Positions 1-5,585 of a stretch of 9,711 bases of DNA are shown piece after piece; the stretch's first letter is position 1, and each line of letters begins with the position of its first letter. The notes below the pieces were generated by a model. It was not told the origin of the DNA. It saw nothing but the letters and a program-made list of their open reading frames with translations, and searched no databases. The translations under genes were made by a program, and so were the position numbers. Origin of the DNA: Bacillota bacterium. Its GTDB lineage: Bacteria; Bacillota; Limnochordia; Darwinibacteriales; Darwinibacteriaceae. Location of the stretch: NCBI GenBank assembly GCA_012518325.1, contig JAAYSR010000198.1:1-9711 (forward strand), given 5' to 3'.

Positions 1-662
1 CACACTTGGACGTTGCCGGCTGCACCGCCCTTGAAGAGCTTGAGTGCCAGTGGAATAAACTGAAGGCGTTGGATATTACGGCTGATTGCGACTCTCTTGA
101 GTTCCTTAACTGCAGTTTCAACCAGCTGAGATCCCTGGATGTGAGTGGACTAGGGGCGCTTAATTATCTTTCCTGCGGAAACAATGCCTTGGCTGAACTG
201 GATGTGACGGAGTGCGGAGGTCTGGAAACACTGTGGTGTGACACCAACAAATTGACGAGTCTAAACGTGAGGGGCTGTCCATCGCTGGTGACGCTTGTCT
301 GCTCAGACAATAAACTGTCTGAACTGGATGTGTCCGCGTGTGGGGATCTGCAGGTTCTGATCTGTGTTGACAATAGCCTGGAGCAGCTGGATCTAAGCAG
401 CTGTATATGGTTGAGAGAACTCGCCTGCAGCGACAATGAGCTGGAGATCCTTGACCTGAGTAAACTTGACAGATTGGAAAGTGTCAGCTGCCAAAGGAAC
501 AGGCTGTCAGCCTTGCTGGTCGACCGATGCCCATCCTTAAAGGAAATTGTCTGTGCAGAAAACCAGCTGAAGCACTTGGACGTCTCGGACTGCCCAGACC
601 TGGTGCGCTTGGAGACATCCGGCAATGAAGGCATTGTAGTGGTTGGCTGGAAAGGACAATGA
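1..662 (+). CDS. Leucine-rich-repeat protein, 5' end missing
   Basis: The reading frame is open from the left edge and ends at a TGA at 660-662, so only the C-terminal part is present and the true start lies upstream. The visible part is about ten tandem repeats of 21 (occasionally 22) residues with the pattern LDVsgCpsLeeLxCsdNxLxx. Each repeat has a conserved Leu-Asp at the start, a Cys or Asn-type position, and the LxCxxNxL core of bacterial leucine-rich repeats. The repeats would stack into a solenoid with ladders of Cys and Asn. The last unit degenerates to TSGNEGIVVVGWKGQ, probably a C-terminal cap. No membrane segment or sorting signal follows the repeats, so any export signal would have to be in the missing N-terminus. 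Such proteins usually bind other proteins, but the partner cannot be told from this. The family call is firm and the function is unknown. Confidence 0.85.
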   Translation, partial: HLDVAGCTALEELECQWNKLKALDITADCDSLEFLNCSFNQLRSLDVSGLGALNYLSCGNNALAELDVTECGGLETLWCDTNKLTSLNVRGCPSLVTLVCSDNKLSELDVSACGDLQVLICVDNSLEQLDLSSCIWLRELACSDNELEILDLSKLDRLESVSCQRNRLSALLVDRCPSLKEIVCAENQLKHLDVSDCPDLVRLETSGNEGIVVVGWKGQ

Positions 663-732
663 GTCAGCATTTGCTTTCGCAGCAGGAGTTGCTGATGGGC
701 AAGGGGAAGTATTTCTATGTGCACAGCATGGC

Positions 733-740
733 GGAAGGGG
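733..740 (+). promoter_or_regulatory. Ribosome binding site deciding the start at 749
   Basis: GGAAGGGG lies 8 bases before the ATG at 749. The alternative ATG at 659 overlaps the stop of the leucine-rich-repeat gene (ATGA) but has only AAAGGA two bases away. The site at 749 also gives a protein of the usual family length. Confidence 0.6.
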
Positions 741-748
741 ATGGATCA

Positions 749-1177
749 ATGAACGATAGAATCGATGTCGCCTTTAGATTATTTGACGGAGGATTCAACT
801 GTGCCCAATCCGTTGTCGGAGCCTTCGCAGATCAGGAGCAGGCCAAGCTCGCCCTTAAGCTCGCGGCAGGTTTTGGAGGCGGAATGCGCTGCGGTGAAGT
901 GTGCGGGGCTGTGACCGGCGCCCTGATGGTCCTTGGTCTGAGGGAAGGAACCTGCCTGGCCGATGACTTGGACGGCAAGAGGCGCATGGGCGAGCGCACC
1001 CTGAAGTTTATGGAAAAGTTTGCCGACAGCAAAGGTACGCTCCTCTGCCGTGATCTCCTCGGGTATGATCCCAGGGATCTGGAGGCTAAGGAGAAGTACG
1101 GAGGAAGCAAACGGGAAGTATGCCAGGATGCAATCAGAACCGCGATTTTGCTCCTGGGCGAACTGGGCATTGAGTAA
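749..1177 (+). CDS. C_GCAxxG_C_C family putative redox protein
   Basis: This 142-residue protein matches the small cysteine-rich C_GCAxxG_C_C family of anaerobes, which is thought to be redox-active but has no defined reaction. Counting from the ATG at 749, the signatures are FDGGFNCAQSVV around Cys18, then GFGGGMRCGEVCGAVTGAL with Cys48 and Cys52, Cys69, LLCRDLLGYD with Cys100, and a final Cys125 in KREVCQDA. The Gly/Cys-rich core around residues 41-60 is the diagnostic part. There is no signal peptide, so it should be cytoplasmic. The same frame is open back to an ATG at 659 that overlaps the upstream stop, which would add 30 residues unlike the family. I prefer 749 because of its ribosome binding site. 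The YjfB-like gene follows after about 33 bases, so the two may be co-transcribed. Confidence 0.85.
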   Translation: MNDRIDVAFRLFDGGFNCAQSVVGAFADQEQAKLALKLAAGFGGGMRCGEVCGAVTGALMVLGLREGTCLADDLDGKRRMGERTLKFMEKFADSKGTLLCRDLLGYDPRDLEAKEKYGGSKREVCQDAIRTAILLLGELGIE

Positions 1178-1210
1178 TCATCAGGATCAAGGGCGGTGGC
1201 GGGTATGGTC

Positions 1211-1405
1211 ATGAACATTGCCTCACTGGCTTCATCTCTCAAAGCGCAGGAACTTCAGCTGGCGGTGGGAACCCGCCTGGTCGGAATGGCCAAGGACGCT
1301 ATGGAGGTCCAGGCCGGCGACCTGCTGAAGCTGCTGGAATCAGCCAAGGTCTTAGAGCTCTCGGTAAATCCCCATCTAGGCTCTATCCTTGATGTGGAAG
1401 CATAG
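1211..1405 (+). CDS. YjfB family putative motility protein
   Basis: This small protein of 64 residues starts MNIASLASSLKAQELQ and ends with SVNPHLGSILDVEA. Both match the YjfB family, whose members typically begin M-[DN]-I-A and end with a PHLG...D motif. Members are annotated as putative motility proteins in Bacillota, but no molecular function is established. The sequence is an amphipathic helix with no signal peptide or Cys. The frame is open from a GTG at 1196 and also has an ATG at 1205. I choose the ATG at 1211 because it reproduces the family N-terminus and has GGCGGG seven bases upstream. It lies 33 bases after the C_GCAxxG_C_C gene and just before a strong terminator, so it is the last gene of its transcript. 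No flagellar or chemotaxis gene is in the window to support the motility role. Confidence 0.75.
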   Translation: MNIASLASSLKAQELQLAVGTRLVGMAKDAMEVQAGDLLKLLESAKVLELSVNPHLGSILDVEA

Positions 1406-1409
1406 TGAA

Positions 1410-1432
1410 AAAGCCCCTGGGACAGGGGCTTT
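1410..1432. terminator. Bidirectional intrinsic terminator
   Basis: A perfect 10-bp stem (AAAGCCCCTG / CAGGGGCTTT) with a GGA loop lies between two convergent genes. On the plus strand it starts five bases after the YjfB-like stop and a T-run follows a few bases later (1437-1441). On the minus strand it lies 17 bases beyond the bacterioferritin-like stop and is directly followed by TTTTTC. It should end transcription from both sides. Confidence 0.9.
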
Positions 1433-1448
1433 CGCATTTTTGAAGCTG

Positions 1449-1970
1449 TTATTCGTCACCAAAGGCAAAGCCCTTGGCAGGGCCGGTTGAGGCGTCTGTG
1501 CCGGCCAGGCGTGAGAGATAGGCATCGCCGAGGTTTTCGATGTGGGTATTCACATTGTCAAACCAGTTGAAGTGGTCCAGCTCATGTTCGATGATTGTTT
1601 CAAAGAGACGGGCTGAAACGGTGTCGCCGTTGTCGCGGCAGATTTTGGCGAACTCGGTGTAAGCCTCAACGGCTTCGTCCTCTTCATTGGCGTCAAAGGG
1701 GAAAATCTCCTTGAGATTCTGTCCCTTGACCACAGGACCGGACAGCTGGGTTGTGGGCTCGCCGCCCAGTTCCATGATTCTTTCGGCCAGGGCTTCGGCA
1801 TGGCGCATTTCGTCGATGGCAATCAGCTTGACCTGCTTGGCCAGCTCGCCATAATCCATATCATCGAGGATGTAATGCTGGTGCATATACTGGTGAATAG
1901 CTTGCAGCTCCATGGCCTTGGCTTTGTTCAGCACTTCCAACACTTTGTTTCTTCTTTCTTCTTTGCTCAA
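1449..1970 (-). CDS. Bacterioferritin-like di-iron protein
   Basis: This is a four-helix-bundle ferritin-like protein of about 173 residues that would oxidise ferrous iron at a di-iron centre and store it. Alignment by eye to bacterioferritin places all six ferroxidase ligands. Numbered from an upstream in-frame TTG at 2033 they are E42 (MELQAIHQY), E75 and H78 (IDEMRHAE), E118, and E151 with H154 (EHELDHFNW); subtract 21 for the preferred start. The Met after E75 occupies the place of the bacterioferritin haem ligand, so haem binding at the dimer interface is possible. I choose the TTG at 1970 because AGGGAGG stands 8 bases before it. The 2033 start has no ribosome binding site and its extra residues overlap a promoter and dyad. 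The C-terminus carries a Gly/Ala-rich tail after the last helix. It could instead be a bacterioferritin relative that works mainly in peroxide defence. Confidence 0.85.
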   Translation of the reverse strand: MSKEERRNKVLEVLNKAKAMELQAIHQYMHQHYILDDMDYGELAKQVKLIAIDEMRHAEALAERIMELGGEPTTQLSGPVVKGQNLKEIFPFDANEEDEAVEAYTEFAKICRDNGDTVSARLFETIIEHELDHFNWFDNVNTHIENLGDAYLSRLAGTDASTGPAKGFAFGDE

Positions 1971-1977
1971 ACTACGT

Positions 1978-1985
1978 CCCTCCCT
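1978..1985 (-). promoter_or_regulatory. Ribosome binding site of the bacterioferritin-like gene
   Basis: Read on the minus strand this is AGGGAGGG, 7-8 bases before the TTG at 1970. It is the strongest Shine-Dalgarno match near any possible start of this gene and is the main reason for the shorter protein. Confidence 0.7.
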
Positions 1986-1986
1986 G

Positions 1987-2003
1987 ATTACAATTGGTGT
2001 AAT
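1987..2003. promoter_or_regulatory. Dyad operator candidate before the bacterioferritin-like gene
   Basis: ATTACA and TGTAAT form a perfect 6-bp inverted repeat around a 5-base centre. The dyad lies between the proposed -10 box (2005-2010, minus strand) and the ribosome binding site, where a repressor would block initiation. Over its central 15 bases it matches about 10 of 14 positions of the PerR-box consensus TTATAAT-N-ATTATAA. A PerR or Fur-type regulator would suit an iron-storage gene, but that is inference. Confidence 0.45.
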
Positions 2004-2004
2004 T

Positions 2005-2033
2005 AGTTTACCATAGTTTTCCGCCTTGGACAA
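2005..2033 (-). promoter_or_regulatory. Putative sigma-A promoter of the bacterioferritin-like gene
   Basis: On the minus strand TTGTCC (2033-2028) is followed after 17 bases by TAAACT (2010-2005). Each hexamer matches the consensus at four of six positions with ideal spacing. It directs transcription into the dyad at 1987-2003 and then the strong ribosome binding site. The match is moderate. Confidence 0.4.
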
Positions 2034-2073
2034 TTACATGTTCGTTCCGTCGGCGGATCAGAGACAATTGTCC
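2028..2073. repeat. Inverted pair GGACAATT / AATTGTCC between divergent genes
   Basis: GGACAATT at 2028-2035 is mirrored exactly by AATTGTCC at 2066-2073. The second copy is part of a 10-base palindrome GACAATTGTC (2063-2072). The pair lies in the divergent intergenic region of the bacterioferritin-like gene and the cellobiose phosphorylase gene. The left copy covers the proposed -35 box of the minus-strand promoter. The rest of the region to 2169 holds only the AAAGGGG ribosome binding site of the phosphorylase gene and no promoter I can defend. Confidence 0.3.
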
Positions 2074-2169
2074 ACAGCAAAAGGGGAAGGGATTAACCAG
2101 GGGCAGGGAATAAAGGGAAAAAGTGGATAACGGTGAATTATTTAAGAAAAGACTAAAGGGGTGGGCAAC

Positions 2170-4602
2170 GTGAAATTCGGTTACTTCGACGACCGCAACA
2201 GGGAGTATGTGATTACAACGCCGCAGACTCCCTATCCATGGATCAACTACCTGGGATCCCAGGAATTCTTCAGCCTGATTTCCAACACAGCTGGCGGATA
2301 CTCTTTCTACCAGGATGCCAGGCTGCGGCGGATCACCCGCTATCGGTACAACAATGTGCCGCTGGATGACGGAGGCCGCTATTTTTACATCAACGATGGA
2401 GGAGACTGCTGGACGCCAAGCTTCAAACCCATGAAAAAGGAGCTCTCTTTCTACGAGTGCCGTCACGGGCTTGGCTACACCAAAATTTGCGGGGCCAGGG
2501 GAGGTCTGCGGGCAGAGCAGCTTTTCTTTGTGCCACTTTTTTTCAATGGGGAAATAATGCAGATAAGACTGAAAAACGAGACAGACCAGGCCAAGTCTGT
2601 GTCCCTGTTTTCTTTCGTGGAGTTCTGTCTGTGGGATGCCCATGACGATATGACCAACTTCCAGCGCAACCTCAGCACCGGCGAGGTGGAGGTGGAGGGA
2701 TCCGCTATTTACCACAAGACTGAGTACCGCGAGCGCCGGAACCACTATGCCTTTTTCTCTGTAAACAGCCCTATAGCCGGCTTTGAAACAGACCGGGAGA
2801 GCTTCTTGGGGATGTATAACGGATTTGCGGATCCTGAGGCGGTGCTCTGCAATGGGGCAAAGAACTCCCTGGCCAGCGGCTGGTCCCCCATTGGTTCCCA
2901 CCAAATTCAGCTGGAGCTGGCCCCTGGGGAGGAGAAATCATTGATCTTCATCCTGGGCTATGTGGAAAACCCAAAAGAAGAAAAATGGGCTTCACCGGGC
3001 GTCATTAGCAAAACTAAAGCAAAGCAGATGATGGCGCAGTTCCAGACAGATGTCCAGGTGGAAAAGGCCCTGGCTGAACTGAAGGCCTACTGGGACGATC
3101 TCTTAGGCAAGTTCCAGATAGAAAGCGGTGATGAGAAACTTGACCGCATGGTCAATATCTGGAATCCGTATCAGTGCATGGTGACCTTTAACATGTCCCG
3201 CAGCGCCTCCTACTTTGAGTCGGGCATCGGCCGGGGCATGGGCTTTCGCGATTCCAACCAGGACCTCTTGGGCTTTGTCCACCAGGTGCCGGAGAGGGCC
3301 CGCCAGCGCATTTTAGACATCGCCGCCACCCAGTTCGCCGACGGCAGCGCCTACCACCAGTACCAGCCTTTGACCAAGAAGGGCAACCACGACATCGGCT
3401 CAGGCTTTAATGACGATCCCCTCTGGCTGATTGTTGGTACTGCAGCTTATATCAAGGAGACCGGGGATTTTGCCATCCTGGATGAAGAGGTCCCCTTTGA
3501 CAGTGATCAGCAGAATACAGCGAGCCTTTTCGAACACCTGAAGAGGTCCTTCTACCATGTGATCAACAACCTCGGGCCCCACGGCCTGCCCTTAATCGGA
3601 CGGGCAGACTGGAACGACTGCCTCAACCTTAACTGTTTCTCGGAAGAGCCTGGCGAGCCCTTCCAAACCACCGGACCGTCCGAAGGCCCTGTAGCTGAAT
3701 CTGTCTTTATTGCCGGCCTCTTTGTCTACGCCGCCCCGGATTTTATTGAGCTTTGCCGCAGGCGGGGCCTGGAGGAGGAAGCAGAAAGAGCCAGGGGGCA
3801 TATGGAGGACATGATCGCCACAGTGCTGAAGCACGGCTATGACGGCAGGTGGTTTCTGCGGGCCTATGACGCAGCCGGGCGCAAGGTGGGGAGCAGGGAG
3901 TGCGCTGAAGGCAAGATCTTCATTGAGCCCCAGGGCTTTTGCGTTATGGCGGGAATCGGCGTGGAAGGCGGTCAGGCCCGGCAGGCTCTGGACTCGGTGG
4001 CTGAGCACCTGGAGACTGAACACGGCATCATCTTAAACACTCCTGCCTATTCCAGGTACTATCCCGAGCTGGGGGAAATCTCTTCCTACCCTCCCGGTTA
4101 CAAGGAAAACGCCGGCATCTTCTGCCACAACAACCCCTGGGTGATGATTGCAGAAACTGTGATCGGCCGCGGTCAGAGGGCCTTTGAGCTTTACAGAAAG
4201 ATCTGCCCGGCTTACCGGGAAGAGATCTCAGAGCTGCACCGCCTGGAACCCTACGTCTACGCCCAGATGATTGCCGGCAGGGATGCCGTCAACTTCGGAC
4301 AGGCGAAAAACTCCTGGCTCACCGGCACTGCGGCCTGGAACTATGTCGCCGTCACCCAAGCCATCCTCGGCGTCAAGCCCGACTGGGACGGACTGGTGAT
4401 TGATCCCTGCATCCCGCCGTCCTGGCAAGAATACACTGTGGAGCGGGAGTTCCGCGGCAGCCGCTACCGGATCCGCATCAGCAATCCTAACGGCGCCAGC
4501 AAGGGAGTCACCAAGATAATCGTGGACGGCAGGGAGCTGCCCGGCAGCCGGCTGCCCCTCTTTGCCGACGGTCAGGTTCACCTCGTTGAAGTGACCATGT
4601 AA
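2170..4602 (+). CDS. Cellobiose phosphorylase (GH94)
   Basis: This 810-residue enzyme of glycoside hydrolase family 94 should cleave cellobiose with phosphate to alpha-glucose 1-phosphate and glucose, saving ATP compared with hydrolysis. The N-terminus (MKFGYFDDRNREYVITTPQTPYPWINYLG, in two blocks) and the following GGYSFYQDARLRRITRYRYN segment are close to known cellobiose phosphorylases. Other landmarks are GMGFRDSNQDLLG (R360, D361), GRADWNDCLNL with the expected general acid D483, ENAGIFCHNNPW (H653), and TGTAAWNY (718-725) in the phosphate region. An N-terminal beta-sandwich is followed by an (alpha/alpha)6 barrel and a short beta C-terminus. Length is normal and there is no signal peptide, so it acts on imported sugar in the cytoplasm. 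The GTG at 2170 is preferred over 2161 because AAAGGGG stands about 9 bases before it and the family begins MKFGYFDD. Laminaribiose or cellodextrin phosphorylase are less likely alternatives. No transporter is adjacent. Confidence 0.92.
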   Translation: MKFGYFDDRNREYVITTPQTPYPWINYLGSQEFFSLISNTAGGYSFYQDARLRRITRYRYNNVPLDDGGRYFYINDGGDCWTPSFKPMKKELSFYECRHGLGYTKICGARGGLRAEQLFFVPLFFNGEIMQIRLKNETDQAKSVSLFSFVEFCLWDAHDDMTNFQRNLSTGEVEVEGSAIYHKTEYRERRNHYAFFSVNSPIAGFETDRESFLGMYNGFADPEAVLCNGAKNSLASGWSPIGSHQIQLELAPGEEKSLIFILGYVENPKEEKWASPGVISKTKAKQMMAQFQTDVQVEKALAELKAYWDDLLGKFQIESGDEKLDRMVNIWNPYQCMVTFNMSRSASYFESGIGRGMGFRDSNQDLLGFVHQVPERARQRILDIAATQFADGSAYHQYQPLTKKGNHDIGSGFNDDPLWLIVGTAAYIKETGDFAILDEEVPFDSDQQNTASLFEHLKRSFYHVINNLGPHGLPLIGRADWNDCLNLNCFSEEPGEPFQTTGPSEGPVAESVFIAGLFVYAAPDFIELCRRRGLEEEAERARGHMEDMIATVLKHGYDGRWFLRAYDAAGRKVGSRECAEGKIFIEPQGFCVMAGIGVEGGQARQALDSVAEHLETEHGIILNTPAYSRYYPELGEISSYPPGYKENAGIFCHNNPWVMIAETVIGRGQRAFELYRKICPAYREEISELHRLEPYVYAQMIAGRDAVNFGQAKNSWLTGTAAWNYVAVTQAILGVKPDWDGLVIDPCIPPSWQEYTVEREFRGSRYRIRISNPNGASKGVTKIIVDGRELPGSRLPLFADGQVHLVEVTM

Positions 4603-4606
4603 GATC

Positions 4607-4676
4607 GGGGCCTGTCCCTCGATCAATTTTACGAATAATGGTTAAATTGTAGAGAATTGATCTAGGGGCAGGCCCC
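4607..4676. repeat. 22-bp near-perfect inverted repeat, palindromic element or hairpin
   Basis: The arms 4607-4628 and 4655-4676 pair over 22 positions with one G-U type pair and one mismatch, around a 26-base AT-rich centre. The outer part is GC-rich (GGGGCCTG / CAGGCCCC) and the inner part AT-rich (GATCAATT / AATTGATC). It starts four bases after the cellobiose phosphorylase stop, so in RNA it could protect or end that transcript. No T-run follows (AAATAAG), which is against a plain intrinsic terminator. The sharp symmetric ends resemble a REP or MITE-like dispersed unit. Copy number cannot be seen here. Confidence 0.75.
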
Positions 4677-4777
4677 AAATAAGAAAAGCTGTTCATCTCC
4701 ACCCAGGGCGGCTTGGCATATTGATAAGTACGCAAGAAGTGCTGCCCTTCAGAAGCATATAGGGAGGTGAACACACT
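4677..4777 (+). promoter_or_regulatory. Leader of the tail-anchored protein gene
   Basis: This stretch holds a second weaker stem, AGGGCGGC (4705-4712) with GCTGCCCT (4741-4748), seven pairs plus one G-U and a 28-base loop. A very strong ribosome binding site AGGGAGGTGA follows at 4761-4770. No -35/-10 pair stands out, so a promoter must be here or upstream but I cannot place it. The ribosome binding site is well supported and the stem is weak. Confidence 0.4.
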
Positions 4778-5416
4778 TTGAGCGAACTGAACAATTTCAG
4801 TGCATCGGTTGAAGGCATGCAGGAGGCAGCTGTATTTGAAGATGGAATTGTAACCAACGGTCAGGCCATACCTGTGCCAACCCCGGGATATCTGGCTGCC
4901 ACAACCAAGATCGATATCTCCAATCTTCCTTCCGGAAGTCTGCATGACTTCATCACAGATAACGGCATAACTGTTACTTTCAGCACCCCAATGCAAAAGC
5001 TCGGTCCGGTTCCTGACGGCTGGGCCACCTGGTCATCGCCGCCCTTTTCTGAGAGTGCCAATCCAGATGTCCTCTATACTGTAGACCAGAACATTCTGAC
5101 CATGGAGCTCTCCGACTCTGCCCGCATTTTCGGTTTCGAACTGGAGCCTTTCTTCTTCGGCGTATCCACGTACACCGCTGACTTTTACAGCGGCGATACG
5201 CTGGTGGACAGCATTACCCGTGATGTGAACGGGAATGCAGGCGCCCGCCTCTTTGGCAGGGTCGGGGAGCCTATCAACCGGGTGGTAGTCTCTGGGCCGG
5301 ACACTTTCGCGATTGCCCAGATTCGCCTGCAAACGGCACTTGAACAAATTCAAAAAGTGATGCTGATCATCAGTCTGCTGCTGCTCTTGTTAGTAATCCC
5401 GCCTTTCCTTCTCTAG
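4778..5416 (+). CDS. Unknown protein: beta-sandwich with C-terminal membrane tail
   Basis: I do not recognise a named family for this 212-residue protein. The TTG start at 4778 is supported by AGGGAGGTGA ending eight bases before it. There is no N-terminal signal peptide. Residues about 20-110 alternate in short beta-like segments rich in Pro, Thr and Ser. Residues 115-186 (ARIFGFELEPFFFGVS, TADFYSGDTLVDSITRD, then INRVVVSGPDTFAIAQIRL) resemble the beta-sandwich of many surface proteins, including PEP-CTERM-anchored ones, in which an FGFE-type strand is followed by a [DFY]-S-G-D turn and a strand ending in a Phe-Ala/Gly-Ile segment. The last 19 residues, 194-212, are an uninterrupted hydrophobic run (VMLIISLLLLLLVIPPFLL) with no charged residue after it. 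This suggests a tail-anchored protein with the bulk on one side of the membrane. It stands alone between an inverted repeat and a terminator. Confidence 0.75.
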   Translation: MSELNNFSASVEGMQEAAVFEDGIVTNGQAIPVPTPGYLAATTKIDISNLPSGSLHDFITDNGITVTFSTPMQKLGPVPDGWATWSSPPFSESANPDVLYTVDQNILTMELSDSARIFGFELEPFFFGVSTYTADFYSGDTLVDSITRDVNGNAGARLFGRVGEPINRVVVSGPDTFAIAQIRLQTALEQIQKVMLIISLLLLLLVIPPFLL

Positions 5417-5436
5417 CTAACTGAGCAGTCTTTTCT

Positions 5437-5497
5437 GCCAGGTACCAGGTCTCTTTGGTGCAGCTGCACTAAATTGATCGGACCTGGCCTTTTTTTT
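5437..5497 (+). terminator. Intrinsic terminator with two alternative left arms
   Basis: CCAGGTC (5445-5451) pairs with GACCTGG (5481-5487), and CC plus eight Ts (5490-5497) follow. A second left arm GCCAGGT (5437-5443) can instead pair with ACCTGGC (5482-5488), so two foldings compete for the same right arm. The loop contains a perfect 12-base palindrome, GTGCAGCTGCAC (5458-5469). It ends transcription of the tail-anchored gene before the dehydrogenase promoter. The long loop makes it less standard than the one at 1410. Confidence 0.7.
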
Positions 5498-5507
5498 CCT
5501 GGAATGA

Positions 5508-5536
5508 TTGAAAACGGTTCTCATTCTTGCTATACT
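5508..5536 (+). promoter_or_regulatory. Sigma-A promoter of the dehydrogenase operon
   Basis: TTGAAA (5508-5513), a 17-base spacer and TATACT (5531-5536) give five of six matches in each hexamer with ideal spacing. Transcription should start near 5543, leaving a leader of about 43 bases before the ATG at 5586. Being directly after a terminator, it is the obvious promoter for the whole operon. Confidence 0.75.
5509..5523. promoter_or_regulatory. Fur-box-like dyad between -35 and -10
   Basis: TGAAAAC-G-GTTCTCA is a 7-1-7 inverted repeat with one mismatch between the arms. It agrees with the Fur-type consensus TGATAAT-N-ATTATCA at about 10 of 14 positions. Its place over the -35 box and spacer suits a repressor. 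The match is suggestive only, and dehydrogenase operons are not classic Fur targets. Confidence 0.35.
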
Positions 5537-5543
5537 TAATATA

Positions 5544-5554
5544 ACCAAATTGGT
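5544..5554. promoter_or_regulatory. Second dyad at the expected transcription start
   Basis: ACCAA-A-TTGGT (5-1-5, perfect arms) lies 8-18 bases after the -10 box, at the expected transcription start. That is a typical repressor position, but the dyad is short and could be chance in an AT-rich stretch. I cannot name a regulator. Confidence 0.3.
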
Positions 5555-5585
5555 AATAAATATATCTGAAAAGGATGTGCTGCCC

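Noticed and set aside
680..694. Small hairpin CAGCA-GGAGT-TGCTG after the leucine-rich-repeat gene
   Set aside because: Only five base pairs and no T-run follow; too weak to call a terminator.
659..748. An upstream ATG overlapping the leucine-rich-repeat stop that would extend the C_GCAxxG_C_C protein by 30 residues
   Set aside because: The extension does not resemble the family, its ribosome binding site is too close to the start, and a better site precedes the ATG at 749. Translational coupling cannot be fully excluded.
2008..2904. A 298-codon open frame on the minus strand overlapping the bacterioferritin promoter and the start of the phosphorylase gene
   Set aside because: It lies antisense to a well-conserved GH94 enzyme, its translation has no recognisable domain, and it has no ribosome binding site. 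It is a by-product of the codon pattern on the other strand.
4508..4996. A 162-codon minus-strand frame across the 3' end of the phosphorylase gene and the inverted repeat
   Set aside because: It overlaps two real genes antisense, crosses the palindromic repeat, and shows no family features.
1987..5554. Possible shared operator between the bacterioferritin dyad (1987-2003) and the dehydrogenase dyad (5544-5554), since both contain AATTGGT
   Set aside because: The symmetry differs (6-5-6 against 5-1-5) and the shared bases fall in the centre of one dyad and the arm of the other, so a common regulator is not supported.
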